This document shows positions 16,788 to 28,822 of a DNA stretch of 64,000 nucleotides, in pieces. The stretch spans positions 2,976,001 through 3,040,000 of the forward strand of contig NZ_CP023694.1 in the NCBI RefSeq assembly GCF_008705135.1. Reading direction: 5' to 3'. The notes beneath the pieces are model-generated. The model did not search any database. It had not been told where the DNA came from and saw only the letters and a list, made by a program, of their open reading frames with translations. Both the position numbers and the translations under genes were made by a program. The DNA comes from Streptomyces coeruleorubidus. GTDB lineage: Bacteria > Actinomycetota > Actinomycetes > Streptomycetales > Streptomycetaceae. The number at the start of each line of letters is the position of its first letter. Positions within the stretch are counted from its first letter, which is position 1.

Positions 16788-17363
16788 TCAGACGTTCACG
16801 CCGAAGTCCTGCGCGATGCCGCGCAGGCCCGAGGCGTAGCCCTGGCCGATGGCGCGGAACTTCCACTCCGCGCCGTGCCGGTAGAGCTCACCGAAGACCA
16901 TGGCGGTCTCGGTGGAGGCGTCCTCGCTCAGGTCGTAGCGGGCGATCTCCGCGCCGCCGGCCTGGTTCACGACGCGGATGAACGCGTTGCGCACCTGGCC
17001 GAAGGACTGCTGGCGGGTCTCGGCGTCGTAGATCGAGACCGGGAAGACGATCTTCTCGACGTCGGCCGGGACACCGGCGAGGTCGATCTTGATCTGCTCG
17101 TCGTCGCCCTCGCCCTCACCGGTGAGGTTGTCACCGGTGTGCTCGACCGAGCCGTCGGGGCTCTTGAGGTTGTTGAAGAAGATGAAGTGCGCGTCACTGG
17201 CGACCTTGCCGGACGGGTTCAGCAGCAGCGCGCTGGCGTCCAGGTCGAAGTCGGTGCCGGTCGTGGTGCGGATGTCCCACCCCAGACCCACGATGACCGC
17301 GGTCAGGCCCGGGGCCTCCTTGGTCAGCGATACGTTGCCGCCCTTGCTGAGGCTGACTCCCAC
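16788..17363 (-). CDS. terD: TerD family calcium-binding stress protein
   Basis: 191 residues, same length as and highly similar to the product of the gene at 16118 ([80 protein letters not shown]). It is a tandem paralogue and likely the more canonical one. All calcium-ligand acids seen in the family are present. AGGAGG lies about 7 nt before the ATG. An ordinary promoter region of about 140 nt separates it from the peroxiredoxin gene upstream. Confidence 0.95.
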   Translation of the reverse strand: MGVSLSKGGNVSLTKEAPGLTAVIVGLGWDIRTTTGTDFDLDASALLLNPSGKVASDAHFIFFNNLKSPDGSVEHTGDNLTGEGEGDDEQIKIDLAGVPADVEKIVFPVSIYDAETRQQSFGQVRNAFIRVVNQAGGAEIARYDLSEDASTETAMVFGELYRHGAEWKFRAIGQGYASGLRGIAQDFGVNV

Positions 17364-17510
17364 GAGTCCTCCATAGGTGTTCAGGGGCGGGATGCCCCGT
17401 AGTGCTCGGATGTCGGATCAACGAGTCGATCCTAGTGACGGGTTCCCGCCCCTCGCAGGCCCTGGAGCCGACAAATCGGCGGGTGTCGAGCGCATGACGC
17501 CCGACCGGCG

Positions 17511-17969
17511 TCACAGGGTGTCGAGCGCCTTCACGTAGTCGTTGAGATCGCGCGCGTCCGGCAGGCCGTTGACGACGGTCCAGCGCACGACGCCCTCCTT
17601 GTCGATGACGAAGGTGCCGCGCACGGCGCAGCCCTTGTCCTCGTCGAAGACGCCGTAGGCGCGCGAGACGTTGCCGTGCGGCCAGAAGTCCGACAGCAGC
17701 GGGTACTCCAGGCCCTCCTGCTCGGCGAAGACGCGCAGCGTGTGGATGGAGTCGTTGGAGACGGCGAGCAGCTGGGTGTCGCGGTCCGAGAACTGCGGCA
17801 GGTTGTCCCGCAGCTCGCACAGCTCACCGGTGCACACGCCGGTGAAGGCGAAGGGGTAGAAGAGCAGCACCACGTTCTTCCGACCGCGGAAGTCGGACAG
17901 CTTCACGCTCGCGCCGTGGTTGTCCTTGAGCTCGAAGTCGGGGGCCTTCTCGCCGACCTGGATCGCCAT
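17511..17969 (-). CDS. peroxiredoxin (AhpE-like, thiol-specific)
   Basis: 152-residue one-domain peroxiredoxin. The peroxidatic motif [13 protein letters not shown] (about 39-51) follows the PxxxTxxC rule, with Cys46 as the likely catalytic residue; Cys51 and the Cys in DKGCAVRG are candidate resolving residues. The conserved Arg lies in [11 protein letters not shown]. AhpE enzymes reduce peroxides and peroxynitrite with mycothiol-linked electron donors in actinobacteria. The position beside terD genes fits an oxidative or metal-stress neighbourhood. GAAGGGA lies 9 nt before the ATG. Confidence 0.92.
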   Translation of the reverse strand: MAIQVGEKAPDFELKDNHGASVKLSDFRGRKNVVLLFYPFAFTGVCTGELCELRDNLPQFSDRDTQLLAVSNDSIHTLRVFAEQEGLEYPLLSDFWPHGNVSRAYGVFDEDKGCAVRGTFVIDKEGVVRWTVVNGLPDARDLNDYVKALDTL

Positions 17970-18101
17970 CGTTGTGGGTGTCCCTTCATGGGGCTTCTCG
18001 AATGGGACACACCCTACGCAGGGACCGGCGCAGACCGGTGGGCGGGCCGACGATGCCGGCCCGCCCCTTCCGTACGACCGGCGCGTGAACGCGCCGTACG
18101 G

Positions 18102-18539
18102 CTAACGCTTCGACTTGGCGGCTTTGGGTGTCGCCAGCCGGCTGCCGCTCCAGTCCTTGCCGACGCTGACGCTCTTCGACGCCGTCAGGCCCGCCGTGGT
18201 GGCGGCTTCCGAGATGTCACTCGGCTCGACGTAGCCCGAACGGCCCGTCTTCGGCGTGAGGAGCAGGATCGCGCCGCCCTCTTCGATGTACGTGGTGGCA
18301 TCGACCAGCGCATCCGTCAGGTCGCCGTCGTCGTCACGGAACCACAGCACAACGGCGTCGGCCACGTCGTCGTAGTCCTCGTCCACCAGGTCGCCCTCGA
18401 CGATGCCCTCAATGGCCTCGCGGAGTTCCTGGTCCACGTCGTCGTCGTAGCCGATCTCCTGGACCACCTGCCCGGGCTGGAACCCCAGCCTGGCGGCAGG
18501 GTTCGTCCGCTCCTCCGCGTGGTCCGCGGTCGCGCTCAC
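18102..18539 (-). CDS. DUF3052 family protein
   Basis: 145-residue actinobacterial protein of the DUF3052 family. The conserved stretch LGFQPGQVVQEIGYDDDVD is followed by very acidic segments (DLVDEDYDDVADAVVLWFRDDDGDLTDAL) and ends in a basic tail PKAAKSKR. No enzymatic motif is seen. Starting at the GTG at 18539 places AGGAGG exactly 6 nt upstream; the ATG at 18557 would lie before that ribosome site and is rejected. The gene is divergent from aceE, an arrangement that recurs in actinomycetes, but a functional link to pyruvate dehydrogenase is unproven. Confidence 0.88.
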   Translation of the reverse strand: MSATADHAEERTNPAARLGFQPGQVVQEIGYDDDVDQELREAIEGIVEGDLVDEDYDDVADAVVLWFRDDDGDLTDALVDATTYIEEGGAILLLTPKTGRSGYVEPSDISEAATTAGLTASKSVSVGKDWSGSRLATPKAAKSKR

Positions 18540-18955
18540 GGGGTGCCTCCTGATCATGTCTTGGGAAATATCTCAGCCACGCGCGTGCGCGAAGCATTGG
18601 CCGTAGTCCACACGGGCGGGACGGATCGCGCAAGTACCCGGCCGTTCAGACCGCCGAAACGGTGACGATCCTGGCGGTGTCACCGCAACACCAGGCACAC
18701 CATCATGGTCCAAGGTGACGCACACCACACCTTTCTGCCCTGTTTGGGCGTTTGGGAATCGTCCGTGGGTACGAGACTCGAAGGTATTCGCCCCATACGT
18801 CACGGAGCCGTTCCCGCGCCCGGGTTACCGCTGGGTAGAGATGACGTTTACGGCCCCGAGGTGGACCATGGGGAGCGGCGCGGCCAGAGCGACAACGACC
18901 GGCGACCCCAGCGAAACAGCGGCCCTCGCAGGCCCTCTGACAGGTAAGGAACAGC
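18540..18955. promoter_or_regulatory. divergent promoter region DUF3052 / aceE
   Basis: 416 nt without a coding region I can support. It must carry the promoters of both divergent genes. GC content is lower than in the genes and several short direct repeats of CACACC are seen (18728-18740). I found no clear palindromic operator. Confidence 0.5.
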
Positions 18956-21703
<2,748 letters not shown>

Positions 21704-21719
21704 GACGCCAGGCCCTGTC

Positions 21720-21765
21720 AAGGGGTGGTGAGCCTCACGGGTACACCGTGGGCACACCACCCCTT
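21720..21765 (+). terminator. terminator after aceE
   Basis: AAGGGGTGGTG (21720-21730) pairs perfectly with CACCACCCCTT (21755-21765); an inner CACGG/CCGTG pair extends the hairpin. It ends just before the -10-like TACGAT of the next gene. Confidence 0.8.
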
Positions 21766-21786
21766 CACCTTTCCTACGATTCGGCC

Positions 21787-22521
21787 ATGCAGCAGCAGTC
21801 GGCCCAACTCCGTTGGGAACAACAAACGCAGCGGCCCCTCTTCGGCCTGGCCCTGGCGTTCGCCGTCGCCTACGCCGTGCCGATCGTCCGGCCCGACGCG
21901 AGCCGGGACGTGGTGGAGGTGTGCACGGCCGTCGAGTGGGTGGTGTGGGGCGCGTTCGCACTCGACTACGTCGTACGGCTCGCGCTCGCCGAGCAGCGCA
22001 GGGTGTTCGTACGGACGCACTGGCTCGACCTGGGCGCGGTGTTGCTGCCGATGCTTCAGCCGATGCGGCTGCTGCGGCTGGTGTCGACGCTGTTGCTGGT
22101 CGGGCAGCGGGCCCGGATGGCCTCGCAGATAAGGCTGACGACCTATGTCGGCGGTGCGGTGGTCGGGCTGCTGATGTTCGGGTCGCTGGCGGTGCTGTCG
22201 GTGGAGCGGGACTCGCCGGACGGGAACATCCGGACGCTGGGTGACGCGGTGTGGTGGTCGTTCACGACGATGACGACCGTGGGGTACGGGGATCATTCGC
22301 CGACCACCGGGCTGGGGCGGATGCTCGCGGTGGGGTTGATGCTGTCCGGGATCGCCCTGCTGGGTGTGGTGACGGCGAACATCGCGGCGTGGTTCATCTC
22401 GCGGTTCGAGAAGGACGATGTCGAGGAGCGGCGGCAGACGGAGGCGATACGGGAGTTGACGGAGGAGGTGCGGCGGCTGCGGGGGGAAGTGGCGGCGTTG
22501 AAGGGGACGTCCGTCGAGTAG
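21787..22521 (+). CDS. voltage-gated-like potassium channel
   Basis: 244-residue ion channel. The selectivity filter TMTTVGYGDHSP near residues 156-167 is the potassium signature. Membrane segments precede it: S1-like LFGLALAFAVAYAVPIV, S2/S3-like WVVWGAFALDYVVRLALA and LDLGAVLLPMLQPMRLLRLV with a short arginine-bearing S4 (RLLRLVSTLLLVGQRAR). S6 (ALLGVVTANIAAWFISRF) ends in a C-terminal coiled coil ELTEEVRRLRGEVAALK that probably tetramerises. The ATG at 21787 is supported by TACGAT 6 nt upstream (leaderless). It converges with the DUF4190 gene. Confidence 0.93.
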   Translation: MQQQSAQLRWEQQTQRPLFGLALAFAVAYAVPIVRPDASRDVVEVCTAVEWVVWGAFALDYVVRLALAEQRRVFVRTHWLDLGAVLLPMLQPMRLLRLVSTLLLVGQRARMASQIRLTTYVGGAVVGLLMFGSLAVLSVERDSPDGNIRTLGDAVWWSFTTMTTVGYGDHSPTTGLGRMLAVGLMLSGIALLGVVTANIAAWFISRFEKDDVEERRQTEAIRELTEEVRRLRGEVAALKGTSVE

Positions 22522-22539
22522 TGCTCGGCGCACAGAGGT

Positions 22540-22567
22540 GGGCCCCCGGCCTGGTGGCCAGGGGCCC
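22540..22567. terminator. bidirectional hairpin terminator
   Basis: GGGCCCCCGGCC (22540-22551) pairs with GGCCAGGGGCCC (22556-22567) with one mismatch around a TGGT loop, between convergent channel and DUF4190 genes. Confidence 0.75.
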
Positions 22568-22601
22568 TTCCCTCACTTCCCCGGGTCGGGACGGCATGGG
22601 G

Positions 22602-22910
22602 TCAGAACAGCATGCCGTTGCCCGGGGTGGTCGCTCCGGCCAGCCAGATGATGGCCAGGAGCGTGTCGATGGCGCCCAGTACGAGGGCGACCACGGCCGT
22701 GGCCGGGCGGGAGCCCGACCAGGTGCGGCCCATGGCGAGCCAGCCGCAGACGATCGCCACGGGGCCGAGGATGATCCCCAGCACGAAGAATCCGGCAACC
22801 GCGCAGATGACACCGATGATTCCGAGCGTCGCGCGATCCGGCCCGGTCCGTGACCACGTCCGGCCACGTGAGCGGGGGTGCCTGCGCGTACCGTGTCCGA
22901 AGCTCGCCAT
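22602..22910 (-). CDS. DUF4190-type small membrane protein
   Basis: 102-residue protein with a basic N-terminus (RRHPRSRGRTWSR) and two membrane helices, ATLGIIGVICAVAGFFVLGIILGPVAIVCGWLAMGRTW and ATAVVALVLGAIDTLLAIIWLAG. The spacing and the G-P-x-A-xx-G-W-xA-x-G turn fit DUF4190. Function unknown. Two adjacent ATG codons compete (22913 and 22910); GGGAG sits 6 nt before the second, which I use. Upstream 22911-23148 is a 240-nt gap that holds the end of the MFS gene and a weak CGGTCTT/AAGACCG hairpin near 23110-23145, its likely terminator. Confidence 0.75.
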   Translation of the reverse strand: MASFGHGTRRHPRSRGRTWSRTGPDRATLGIIGVICAVAGFFVLGIILGPVAIVCGWLAMGRTWSGSRPATAVVALVLGAIDTLLAIIWLAGATTPGNGMLF

Positions 22911-23148
22911 CATCAACTCCCGTAAACCCTCGGTCGGTTGGGGTTCGTGTTCGGGTACGACATGGCGAGTACCCCCGAAACGGGCCTCAATCCCGCTGCT
23001 TGCGCGCTGCCCCCCTCCAGCAGCGCGCCGCAGCGTCCGTCCTCCATGCCCTGCGGAGGACTTGACCCACTGTGACCTGCGATGCCCGCCGGAGGGGAGT
23101 GTTCGGCGGTCTTGTTCACCCTGATAGGCGAACACCCGGAAAAGACCG

Positions 23149-24768
23149 TCAGATGTGCGCGGCGCCCGCGCCTGCGCCCGCGTTCTCACCGCGCTTGGTG
23201 AGGAACGCCACCAGCACCGCCACGACGGCGACACCGGCGGCGACGAGGGACGCCGCGCTCATGCCGGAGATGAACGTGTCGTGCGCGACGCCCGTGATCT
23301 TCGCGGCGATCGCGTCCGGCGTCCCCGGCGCCACCGGCGGGACACCGACCTGGACGGCCTCGGACGCCTGGTGCTCCTGCTCCGGCGTCAGGGGCGGGAG
23401 CCCCGCCTTCGTCCAGTTGTCCGCGAGGTCGCTGTCGACCTTGGAGGCCATCACGGCGCCCAGCACGGCCGTGCCGAGGCTGCCGCCGATCTGCATGGCG
23501 GCCTGCTGGAGACCACCCGCCACGCCCGACAGCTCCATCGGGGCGTTGCCGACGATGACCTCGGTCGCGCCGACCATGACCGGCGCGAGGCCGAGGCCGA
23601 GCAGGGCGAACCAGACCGACATGATGCCGCTGCCGGTGTCCGTCTCCAGCGTCGACATCCCGTACATGGCGATCGCGGTGAGCGCCATGCCGCCCGCGAG
23701 CGGGATCCGCGGGCCGACCTTGGTGATCATCGCGCCGGCGAGCGGCGAGCCGACGATCATCATGCCGGTGAGCGGGAGCAGATGCAGTCCGGCGTCGATC
23801 GGGCTCATGCCGTGCACGTTCTGGAGGTAGAACGTCACGAAGAACAGCCCGCCCATGAAGGCGATGGCCATCAGGATCATCAGCACGACACCCGCGGACA
23901 GCGGGACGGAGCGGAACAGCGCCAGCGGGATCAGCGGCTCCCTGACCTTCGTCTCCCAGAAGGCGAACAGCGCGAAGCCCACGACCGACGCGATGATGAA
24001 CGCCCACGTCCTGCCGTCGCCCCAGCCCCACTCCGGAGCCTTGATCAAGGCCCAGACCAGGCAGAACATCGCGGCGGACAGCAGGGCGATGCCCAGGATG
24101 TCGAAGGAGCGCGGGGCGTTCTCGGCACGGTGGTCGAGGAGGATCCAGACGCCGAGGACGACGGCGAGGACACCGACCGGCACGTTGATGAAGAACACCG
24201 ACTGCCAGTTGACGTGCTCGACGAGCACGCCGCCGAGGATCGGACCGCCCGCGGTGGACGCGCCGATGACCATGCCCCAGATGCCGATCGCCATGTTGAG
24301 CTTCTCGGCCGGGAAGGTGGCGCGCAGCAGGCCGAGCGCGGCCGGCATCAGCAGCGCGCCGAAGAGACCCTGGAGGACGCGGAAGGTGACGACCAGCGCG
24401 ATGCTGTCGGACAGGCCGATGGCCCCCGAGGCGGCGGCGAAGCCGACGACGCCGATGAGGAAGGTCTGCCGGTGACCGAAGCGGTCGCCGAGCTTGCCCG
24501 CGGTGATCAGGGAGACCGCGAGGGCGAGGAAGTATCCGTTGGTGATCCACTGGACCTGGGCGAAGGTGGCGCCGAGGTCCTTCTGTATGGCGGGGTTGGC
24601 TATCGCCACGATGGTGCCGTCGAGGGCCACCATCATGACCCCCACAGCGACGGTGATGAGGGTGAGCCAGGGGTGCCCTCGCAGCCCCTTGCCCGGCGTC
24701 GCGCCCGACGGCGTCGCCGGTGCCTTGCCCCCCGACCCCGTCGTGTCGATGGTGGTCTGACTAGTCAT
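23149..24768 (-). CDS. MFS multidrug exporter, DHA2 (14-TMS) family
   Basis: 539-residue transporter. The DHA2 signatures are visible: LDGTIVAIANPAIQKDLGA (motif D1 region), LITAGKLGDRFGHRQTFLIGV (motif A), and the antiporter motif C stretch GIWGMVIGASTAGGPILGGVL. About 14 hydrophobic segments can be counted. It should export drugs or toxic metabolites by proton antiport. The C-terminal tail ends GENAGAGAGAAHI. It is divergent from the TetR gene at 24882, its likely repressor. The intergenic 113 nt is AT-rich for this genome, contains TGACA repeats (24785-24830), and probably carries the shared operator. Confidence 0.93.
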   Translation of the reverse strand: MTSQTTIDTTGSGGKAPATPSGATPGKGLRGHPWLTLITVAVGVMMVALDGTIVAIANPAIQKDLGATFAQVQWITNGYFLALAVSLITAGKLGDRFGHRQTFLIGVVGFAAASGAIGLSDSIALVVTFRVLQGLFGALLMPAALGLLRATFPAEKLNMAIGIWGMVIGASTAGGPILGGVLVEHVNWQSVFFINVPVGVLAVVLGVWILLDHRAENAPRSFDILGIALLSAAMFCLVWALIKAPEWGWGDGRTWAFIIASVVGFALFAFWETKVREPLIPLALFRSVPLSAGVVLMILMAIAFMGGLFFVTFYLQNVHGMSPIDAGLHLLPLTGMMIVGSPLAGAMITKVGPRIPLAGGMALTAIAMYGMSTLETDTGSGIMSVWFALLGLGLAPVMVGATEVIVGNAPMELSGVAGGLQQAAMQIGGSLGTAVLGAVMASKVDSDLADNWTKAGLPPLTPEQEHQASEAVQVGVPPVAPGTPDAIAAKITGVAHDTFISGMSAASLVAAGVAVVAVLVAFLTKRGENAGAGAGAAHI

Positions 24769-24881
24769 GCTTCGAGGCTAATGACAGTCACTGACAATTG
24801 ACAAACCAATTCACAAGTCGGTAACTGACACGACACCCTCCCTATAGCCTGAACTGGGCAAACTTCAGAGAAAGGCACCTC

Positions 24882-25514
24882 TTGAACCTGCGCGAACGCA
24901 AGAAACAGCGCACCCGGGACGCGCTGCTGCGGGCCGCCCTGGAACTGTTCGCCACGCGCGGGTACGAGGAGACGACCGTCGACGACATCGCCGCCGCCGT
25001 CGACGTCTCGCAGCGCACCTTCTTCCGCTACTTCGCCGGCAAGGAGGAGACGGCGTTCTACGTGACACGGCTCGCGGAGACGCAGGTCGTCGAGGCCGTA
25101 CGGGCCCGCCCGCCGGGCGAGGCCCCGCTGGAGGCGCTGCGCCGGGCCCTGCTGGAGAGCTGGGACACGATCAACGAGACGATCGAGGAGATCGTGCCGG
25201 TCGACCTCCATATGCGCGTCTACCGGGTGATCGAGTCGACGCCCGCACTGCTCGCCGCCCATCTGCGGCGGGCGACGGAACTGGAGGAGGAGCTCGCGCG
25301 CATCATCGCCGAGCGCGAGGGGCTCGACGTGGACGCGGATCCGCGGCCCAGGATCGTCGTGGCGCTCTTCGGCGGGGTGATTCGCGTCACCGAGCGACTG
25401 TGGTCCGCGGGGGACGACCTCAGCCTCGAGGGAATGCGCCAACTGACCGCCACCTACCTCGATCAGGTGGGTCCCGCACTGGCCGGGAACTGGCGTACGG
25501 GACAGTCCCCTTAG
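24882..25514 (+). CDS. TetR/AcrR family regulator of the adjacent exporter
   Basis: 210 residues. The HTH spans about 8-54, RTRDALLRAALELFATRGYEETTVDDIAAAVDVSQRTFFRYFAGKEE, a strong TetR signature. The C-terminal domain is of the MftR/FCD-like helical type with EELARIIAEREGLDVDADPRPRI. The TTG start at 24882 is preceded by GAGAAAGG 7 nt upstream and no in-frame ATG or GTG occurs earlier within a ribosome-site distance. Divergent from the MFS gene, which suggests local control. Confidence 0.88.
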   Translation: MNLRERKKQRTRDALLRAALELFATRGYEETTVDDIAAAVDVSQRTFFRYFAGKEETAFYVTRLAETQVVEAVRARPPGEAPLEALRRALLESWDTINETIEEIVPVDLHMRVYRVIESTPALLAAHLRRATELEEELARIIAEREGLDVDADPRPRIVVALFGGVIRVTERLWSAGDDLSLEGMRQLTATYLDQVGPALAGNWRTGQSP

Positions 25515-25587
25515 CGCATTCACCGAAACGTGATCCCGGTCACTTGGTTAACGCGAGACCCCTTCGTTCTCCTAGTGTGTCCTTTCA

Positions 25588-26796
25588 GTGACTTCCTTCG
25601 ACACCACCCCGCAACTGAACGTCTGGCGCGCACTGCTCGCTCTGGCCGTCGTGTTCGTGATGCTGGCGACCACCGGCTGGACCGCCCTGCGCAACCAGCG
25701 GGGCGACACGCCGCTCCAAGCCTCGCTCTCCGCCTGGGAGGACGGCCGCATCGGCGGCTACCGGCTGCCGGACCCGCAGTCCCAGCCGGCGAAGCTGGCC
25801 CGCTTCTTCTCCTCGCTCACCGAGCGGGACCGCGCGAGCCTGGTCCGCAAGTACCCGCTCGCGGTCGGCAACATGAACGGCGCCCCGGTCGAACTGCGCT
25901 ATCGCGCCAATCGCATCGCGCTCGGTCAGGCACGCGAGGTCGAGCGGGAGCGCATCCACGACAACCGTCTCACCCCGTCCGGGAAACATGAGGCGAGCCG
26001 CCGGATGCACCGCTTCGAAGACCTCATGGAGAAGGACCGCCGCATCCTCGCCTTCGACCCCGAGGGTTCGGGGCGGGTGGCGGAGGTCTTCGGCGACCTG
26101 CGCGAGGCGGACCGGGTCTCGGTCGTCGTCCCCGGCGTGGACACCGACCTGCTCACCTTCCAGCGCACCCGCCGCAAGTACTCGGCGCCCGTCGGCATGG
26201 CCGAGTCCCTGTACGCGGCCGAGCGGGCGGCGCGCCCCTCGACCCGTACGGCCGTGATCGCCTGGGCCGACTACACGGCACCCAGCGGACTCGGCATCGA
26301 CTCGGCCACGGCGATGCGCGCCAAGGAGGGGGCCGTACGGCTGAACTCGCTCGTGCGGGCGCTGCCGGGCGGCTCGCCGGTCTCGCTGTTCTGCCACAGC
26401 TACGGCTCCGTGGTGTGCGGGGTCGCCGCGCACTCGCTGCCGGGCCGGGTGTCCGACATCGCGGTGGCCGGCAGCCCCGGCATGCGCGTGGAGAAGGCGG
26501 CCCAACTGCAGACCACCGCCCGGGTGTGGGCGATGCGGGACGCCGACGACTGGATCCAGGACGTGCCGTACCTGGAGGTCGGCGGGCTGGGCCACGGGGC
26601 CGACCCGGTGTCCAGCGGGTTCGGCGCGCGGGTGCTGTCGGCGCAAGGCGCGAAGGGTCACGCCGGCTACTTCGAGCCGGGCACGGCAAGTCTGATGAAT
26701 TTCGCAGAGATCGGCGTTGGCGCATACCGCTCGGTGCACTGCGCGCACGAAGACGGCGTCTGTCGGACCGGTTTGTCCGGCACGGCGGCGGCCTGA
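25588..26796 (+). CDS. alpha/beta hydrolase (DUF1023 type), membrane anchored
   Basis: 402 residues. A hydrophobic segment (about 13-32, ALLALAVVFVMLATTGWTAL) acts as an uncleaved anchor or signal. The catalytic part shows SVVVPGVDTDLLTF (oxyanion region), the nucleophile elbow CHSYGS (about 270-275), and downstream candidates for the acid (DADDW) and His (GHAGYF). This matches DUF1023 alpha/beta hydrolases of actinobacteria, mostly extracytoplasmic esterases of unknown substrate. Cysteines near the elbow and in the C-terminal CAHEDGVC may form a disulphide. GTG start with TAGTGT 9 nt upstream. Confidence 0.85.
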   Translation: MTSFDTTPQLNVWRALLALAVVFVMLATTGWTALRNQRGDTPLQASLSAWEDGRIGGYRLPDPQSQPAKLARFFSSLTERDRASLVRKYPLAVGNMNGAPVELRYRANRIALGQAREVERERIHDNRLTPSGKHEASRRMHRFEDLMEKDRRILAFDPEGSGRVAEVFGDLREADRVSVVVPGVDTDLLTFQRTRRKYSAPVGMAESLYAAERAARPSTRTAVIAWADYTAPSGLGIDSATAMRAKEGAVRLNSLVRALPGGSPVSLFCHSYGSVVCGVAAHSLPGRVSDIAVAGSPGMRVEKAAQLQTTARVWAMRDADDWIQDVPYLEVGGLGHGADPVSSGFGARVLSAQGAKGHAGYFEPGTASLMNFAEIGVGAYRSVHCAHEDGVCRTGLSGTAAA

Positions 26797-26871
26797 CGCG
26801 CGTAGAAGCGAAGGAATTGCGGTCTGCTCGGGAGGGGGACGGAGGAGCGCGTGCCGCATACGATGAGCCGC

Positions 26872-27726
26872 ATGGGTGACGTACTGGCCGGATTGCATGC
26901 CGCCTGGGAGTTCGAGTCCGACTCCGTGCTCATCCGTTACGAGCGGGGAATTCGAACACCCAAGCTCTTCCAGGCACTGGGGGAACGTCGTGTGCCCCTG
27001 GAGGCGATCGCCGGGGTGACACTGACACGCGGGAAGCGCGGCACGGTGGTGCTCCGCGTCGAGCCGCGGCCCGGTGCCGACCCGTTGATGGAGGCGGCCG
27101 CCGGGCAGCTCAAGGACGGCGGCGACCCCTACCGGCTGGTGCTGCCCGCCGAGCGGGAGGTCCTCGCGGAGTACTACGCCGAGGAACTGCAAGGGCTGCT
27201 GACGGAGTCCGGGCCGGCGGAGCGGTTCCTCGTGGAGCCGCCCAAGGGGCCGTTGTCGTTCAAGGCGTACGACGGGAAGGCCTCGTTCGACGGGCGGACC
27301 GTGAACTTCCGGTGGTTCTGGACGGGGGCGTCGTCGGCGAAGTGGAAGGCCGGGGACCAGAGCTTCTCCGTCGGGGAGCTGAACGGGGTGGAGTGGCGGT
27401 CGCCCGAGGTCTTCGAGGGGCATCTGCGGTTGCTGCGGCGTGATGAGGCGGGGGCGGGGGCTGCCGCGCAGGCCGACCAGGATCCTGCCGCGGTGGTGTT
27501 CGGGCTGGGGTACGGGCCTGTGCACGAGTCACTGCCGTTCGCTGCGGCGGTGTTGGCGGCGGTGCGGGCGTCCAGTCCGGTGGCGGCTGTGTCCGCGGCG
27601 GGGCCGCGGCGTGATCCCGCGGACATCGCCGAGCGGATCCGGCATCTCGGGGAGTTGCATCAGGCCGGTTTGGTGACCGATGAGGAGTTTTCGGTCAAAA
27701 AGGCTGAGTTGTTGGCGGAGCTTTAG
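26872..27726 (+). CDS. DUF4429 protein with C-terminal SHOCT domain
   Basis: 284 residues. The first part (about 1-95) and the second (about 120-190) are two PH-like DUF4429 units (ERGIRTPKLFQALGERRVPLEAIAGVTL and FDGRTVNFRWFWTGASSAKWKAGDQSF). The end, DIAERIRHLGELHQAGLVTDEEFSVKKAELLAEL, is a classic SHOCT oligomerisation motif. Role unknown; PH-like plus SHOCT proteins are often stress- or membrane-linked. I start at the ATG at 26872 because TACGAT stands 7 nt upstream and the protein then begins MGDVLAG; a GTG at 26851 with GGAGGAG before it is the alternative and would add seven residues. Confidence 0.85.
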   Translation: MGDVLAGLHAAWEFESDSVLIRYERGIRTPKLFQALGERRVPLEAIAGVTLTRGKRGTVVLRVEPRPGADPLMEAAAGQLKDGGDPYRLVLPAEREVLAEYYAEELQGLLTESGPAERFLVEPPKGPLSFKAYDGKASFDGRTVNFRWFWTGASSAKWKAGDQSFSVGELNGVEWRSPEVFEGHLRLLRRDEAGAGAAAQADQDPAAVVFGLGYGPVHESLPFAAAVLAAVRASSPVAAVSAAGPRRDPADIAERIRHLGELHQAGLVTDEEFSVKKAELLAEL

Positions 27727-27745
27727 CGTCTGCCTGGATCTCGCC

Positions 27746-27798
27746 GTGTGCGGGCGCGGGTTCGTGCGTGGTTGTTCGCGCAGTTCCCCGCGCCCCTA
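27746..27798 (+). repeat. Streptomyces palindromic element, copy C
   Basis: TGTGCGGGCGCGGGTTCGTG followed by GTTCGCGCAGTTCCCCGCG and CCCCT. The CAGTTCCCCGCGCCCC core is identical to copies D and E and to one arm of copy B. It lies between two convergent genes. Confidence 0.85.
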
Positions 27799-27808
27799 GG
27801 GCAACCCC

Positions 27809-28822
27809 CTACTCCCTGCCTGCAGAGGTAAAGGCCATGTCCGCGTAGCGGTTGCCTGCCACCTGGGCCGCTATGCCGTTCAGCAGGTCCAGTTGTTCGT
27901 CCGTCAGGACGATCCTGGTCGCTGCCGTGTTCTCCTCCACCCTGGACGGCTTGCGGGTGCCGGGGATCGGGATCACCGGGAGGTTGTGGATCGTCGCCTG
28001 CTGCTGGACCCAGGCCAGGGCGATCTGGCCGAGGGACGCGCCGTGGGAGTCGGCCACCGAGCGGATCAACTTCAGCAGGGAGGCGTTGGTCGCCGCGTTG
28101 TCGCCCGTGAAACGGGGCTGCTGGCGGCGGAAGTCGTCGGGGGTCAGGTCCTCGGCCTTGGCGAAGGAACCCGTGAGGAAGCCGCGGCCGAGCGGGGAGT
28201 AGGGGACCAGGGCCACGCCCAGGTCGCGGGCCGCGGGGACGACCTTCGGCTCGATGTCACGGCTGAACAGCGACCACTCCGACTGCACGGCCGCGATCGG
28301 GTGCACCGCGTGGGCGGCGCGGAGTTCGTCCGCCGTCACCTCGCTCAGGCCCAGGTGCTTGACCTTGCCCTCGCGGACCAGGTCGGCCATGGTGCCGACG
28401 CTCTCCTCGATCGGCACGTTCACATCGCGCCGGTGCATGTAGTAGAGGTCGATGACGTCGACGTCGAGGCGCTTCAGGCTCGCTTCCACGGCCTGGCGGA
28501 TGTAGGGCGGGTCGTTGCGGATGACGCGTCGCGTCGGGTCGTCCGGGGGAATCGACAGGGCGAACTTGGTCGCGATGACGACCTCGTCGCGGTGGGCCTT
28601 GAAGAACGGCGAGAGGAACCGCTCGTTCTCGCCGGCGCCGTATGCGTCGGCCGTGTCGTAGAAGGTGACGCCCAGTTCGAGCGCCCGTTCGAGGGTGGCC
28701 CGGGACGCTTCGGCGTCCACGGGGCCGTAGGCGAAGCTCATGCCCATGCAGCCGAGGCCCTGGACACTCACCTCGGGGCCGTGGTCGCCGAGCTTCGCCG
28801 TCGTGATCCTGCCGTCCGTCAT
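27809..28822 (-). CDS. aldo/keto reductase
   Basis: 337 residues, AKR13-like. The catalytic tetrad is visible: Asp and Tyr in YDTADAYGAGENE (about 55-67), Lys in VVIATKFAL, His in YYMHRRD. The C-terminal NADP motif PIPGTRKPSRVEENTAA follows. It should reduce aldehydes or ketones with NADPH. The start overlaps the MerR stop by 4 nt (ATGA), so the two are co-translated and the regulator probably controls the reductase from the same promoter. Confidence 0.93.
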   Translation of the reverse strand: MTDGRITTAKLGDHGPEVSVQGLGCMGMSFAYGPVDAEASRATLERALELGVTFYDTADAYGAGENERFLSPFFKAHRDEVVIATKFALSIPPDDPTRRVIRNDPPYIRQAVEASLKRLDVDVIDLYYMHRRDVNVPIEESVGTMADLVREGKVKHLGLSEVTADELRAAHAVHPIAAVQSEWSLFSRDIEPKVVPAARDLGVALVPYSPLGRGFLTGSFAKAEDLTPDDFRRQQPRFTGDNAATNASLLKLIRSVADSHGASLGQIALAWVQQQATIHNLPVIPIPGTRKPSRVEENTAATRIVLTDEQLDLLNGIAAQVAGNRYADMAFTSAGRE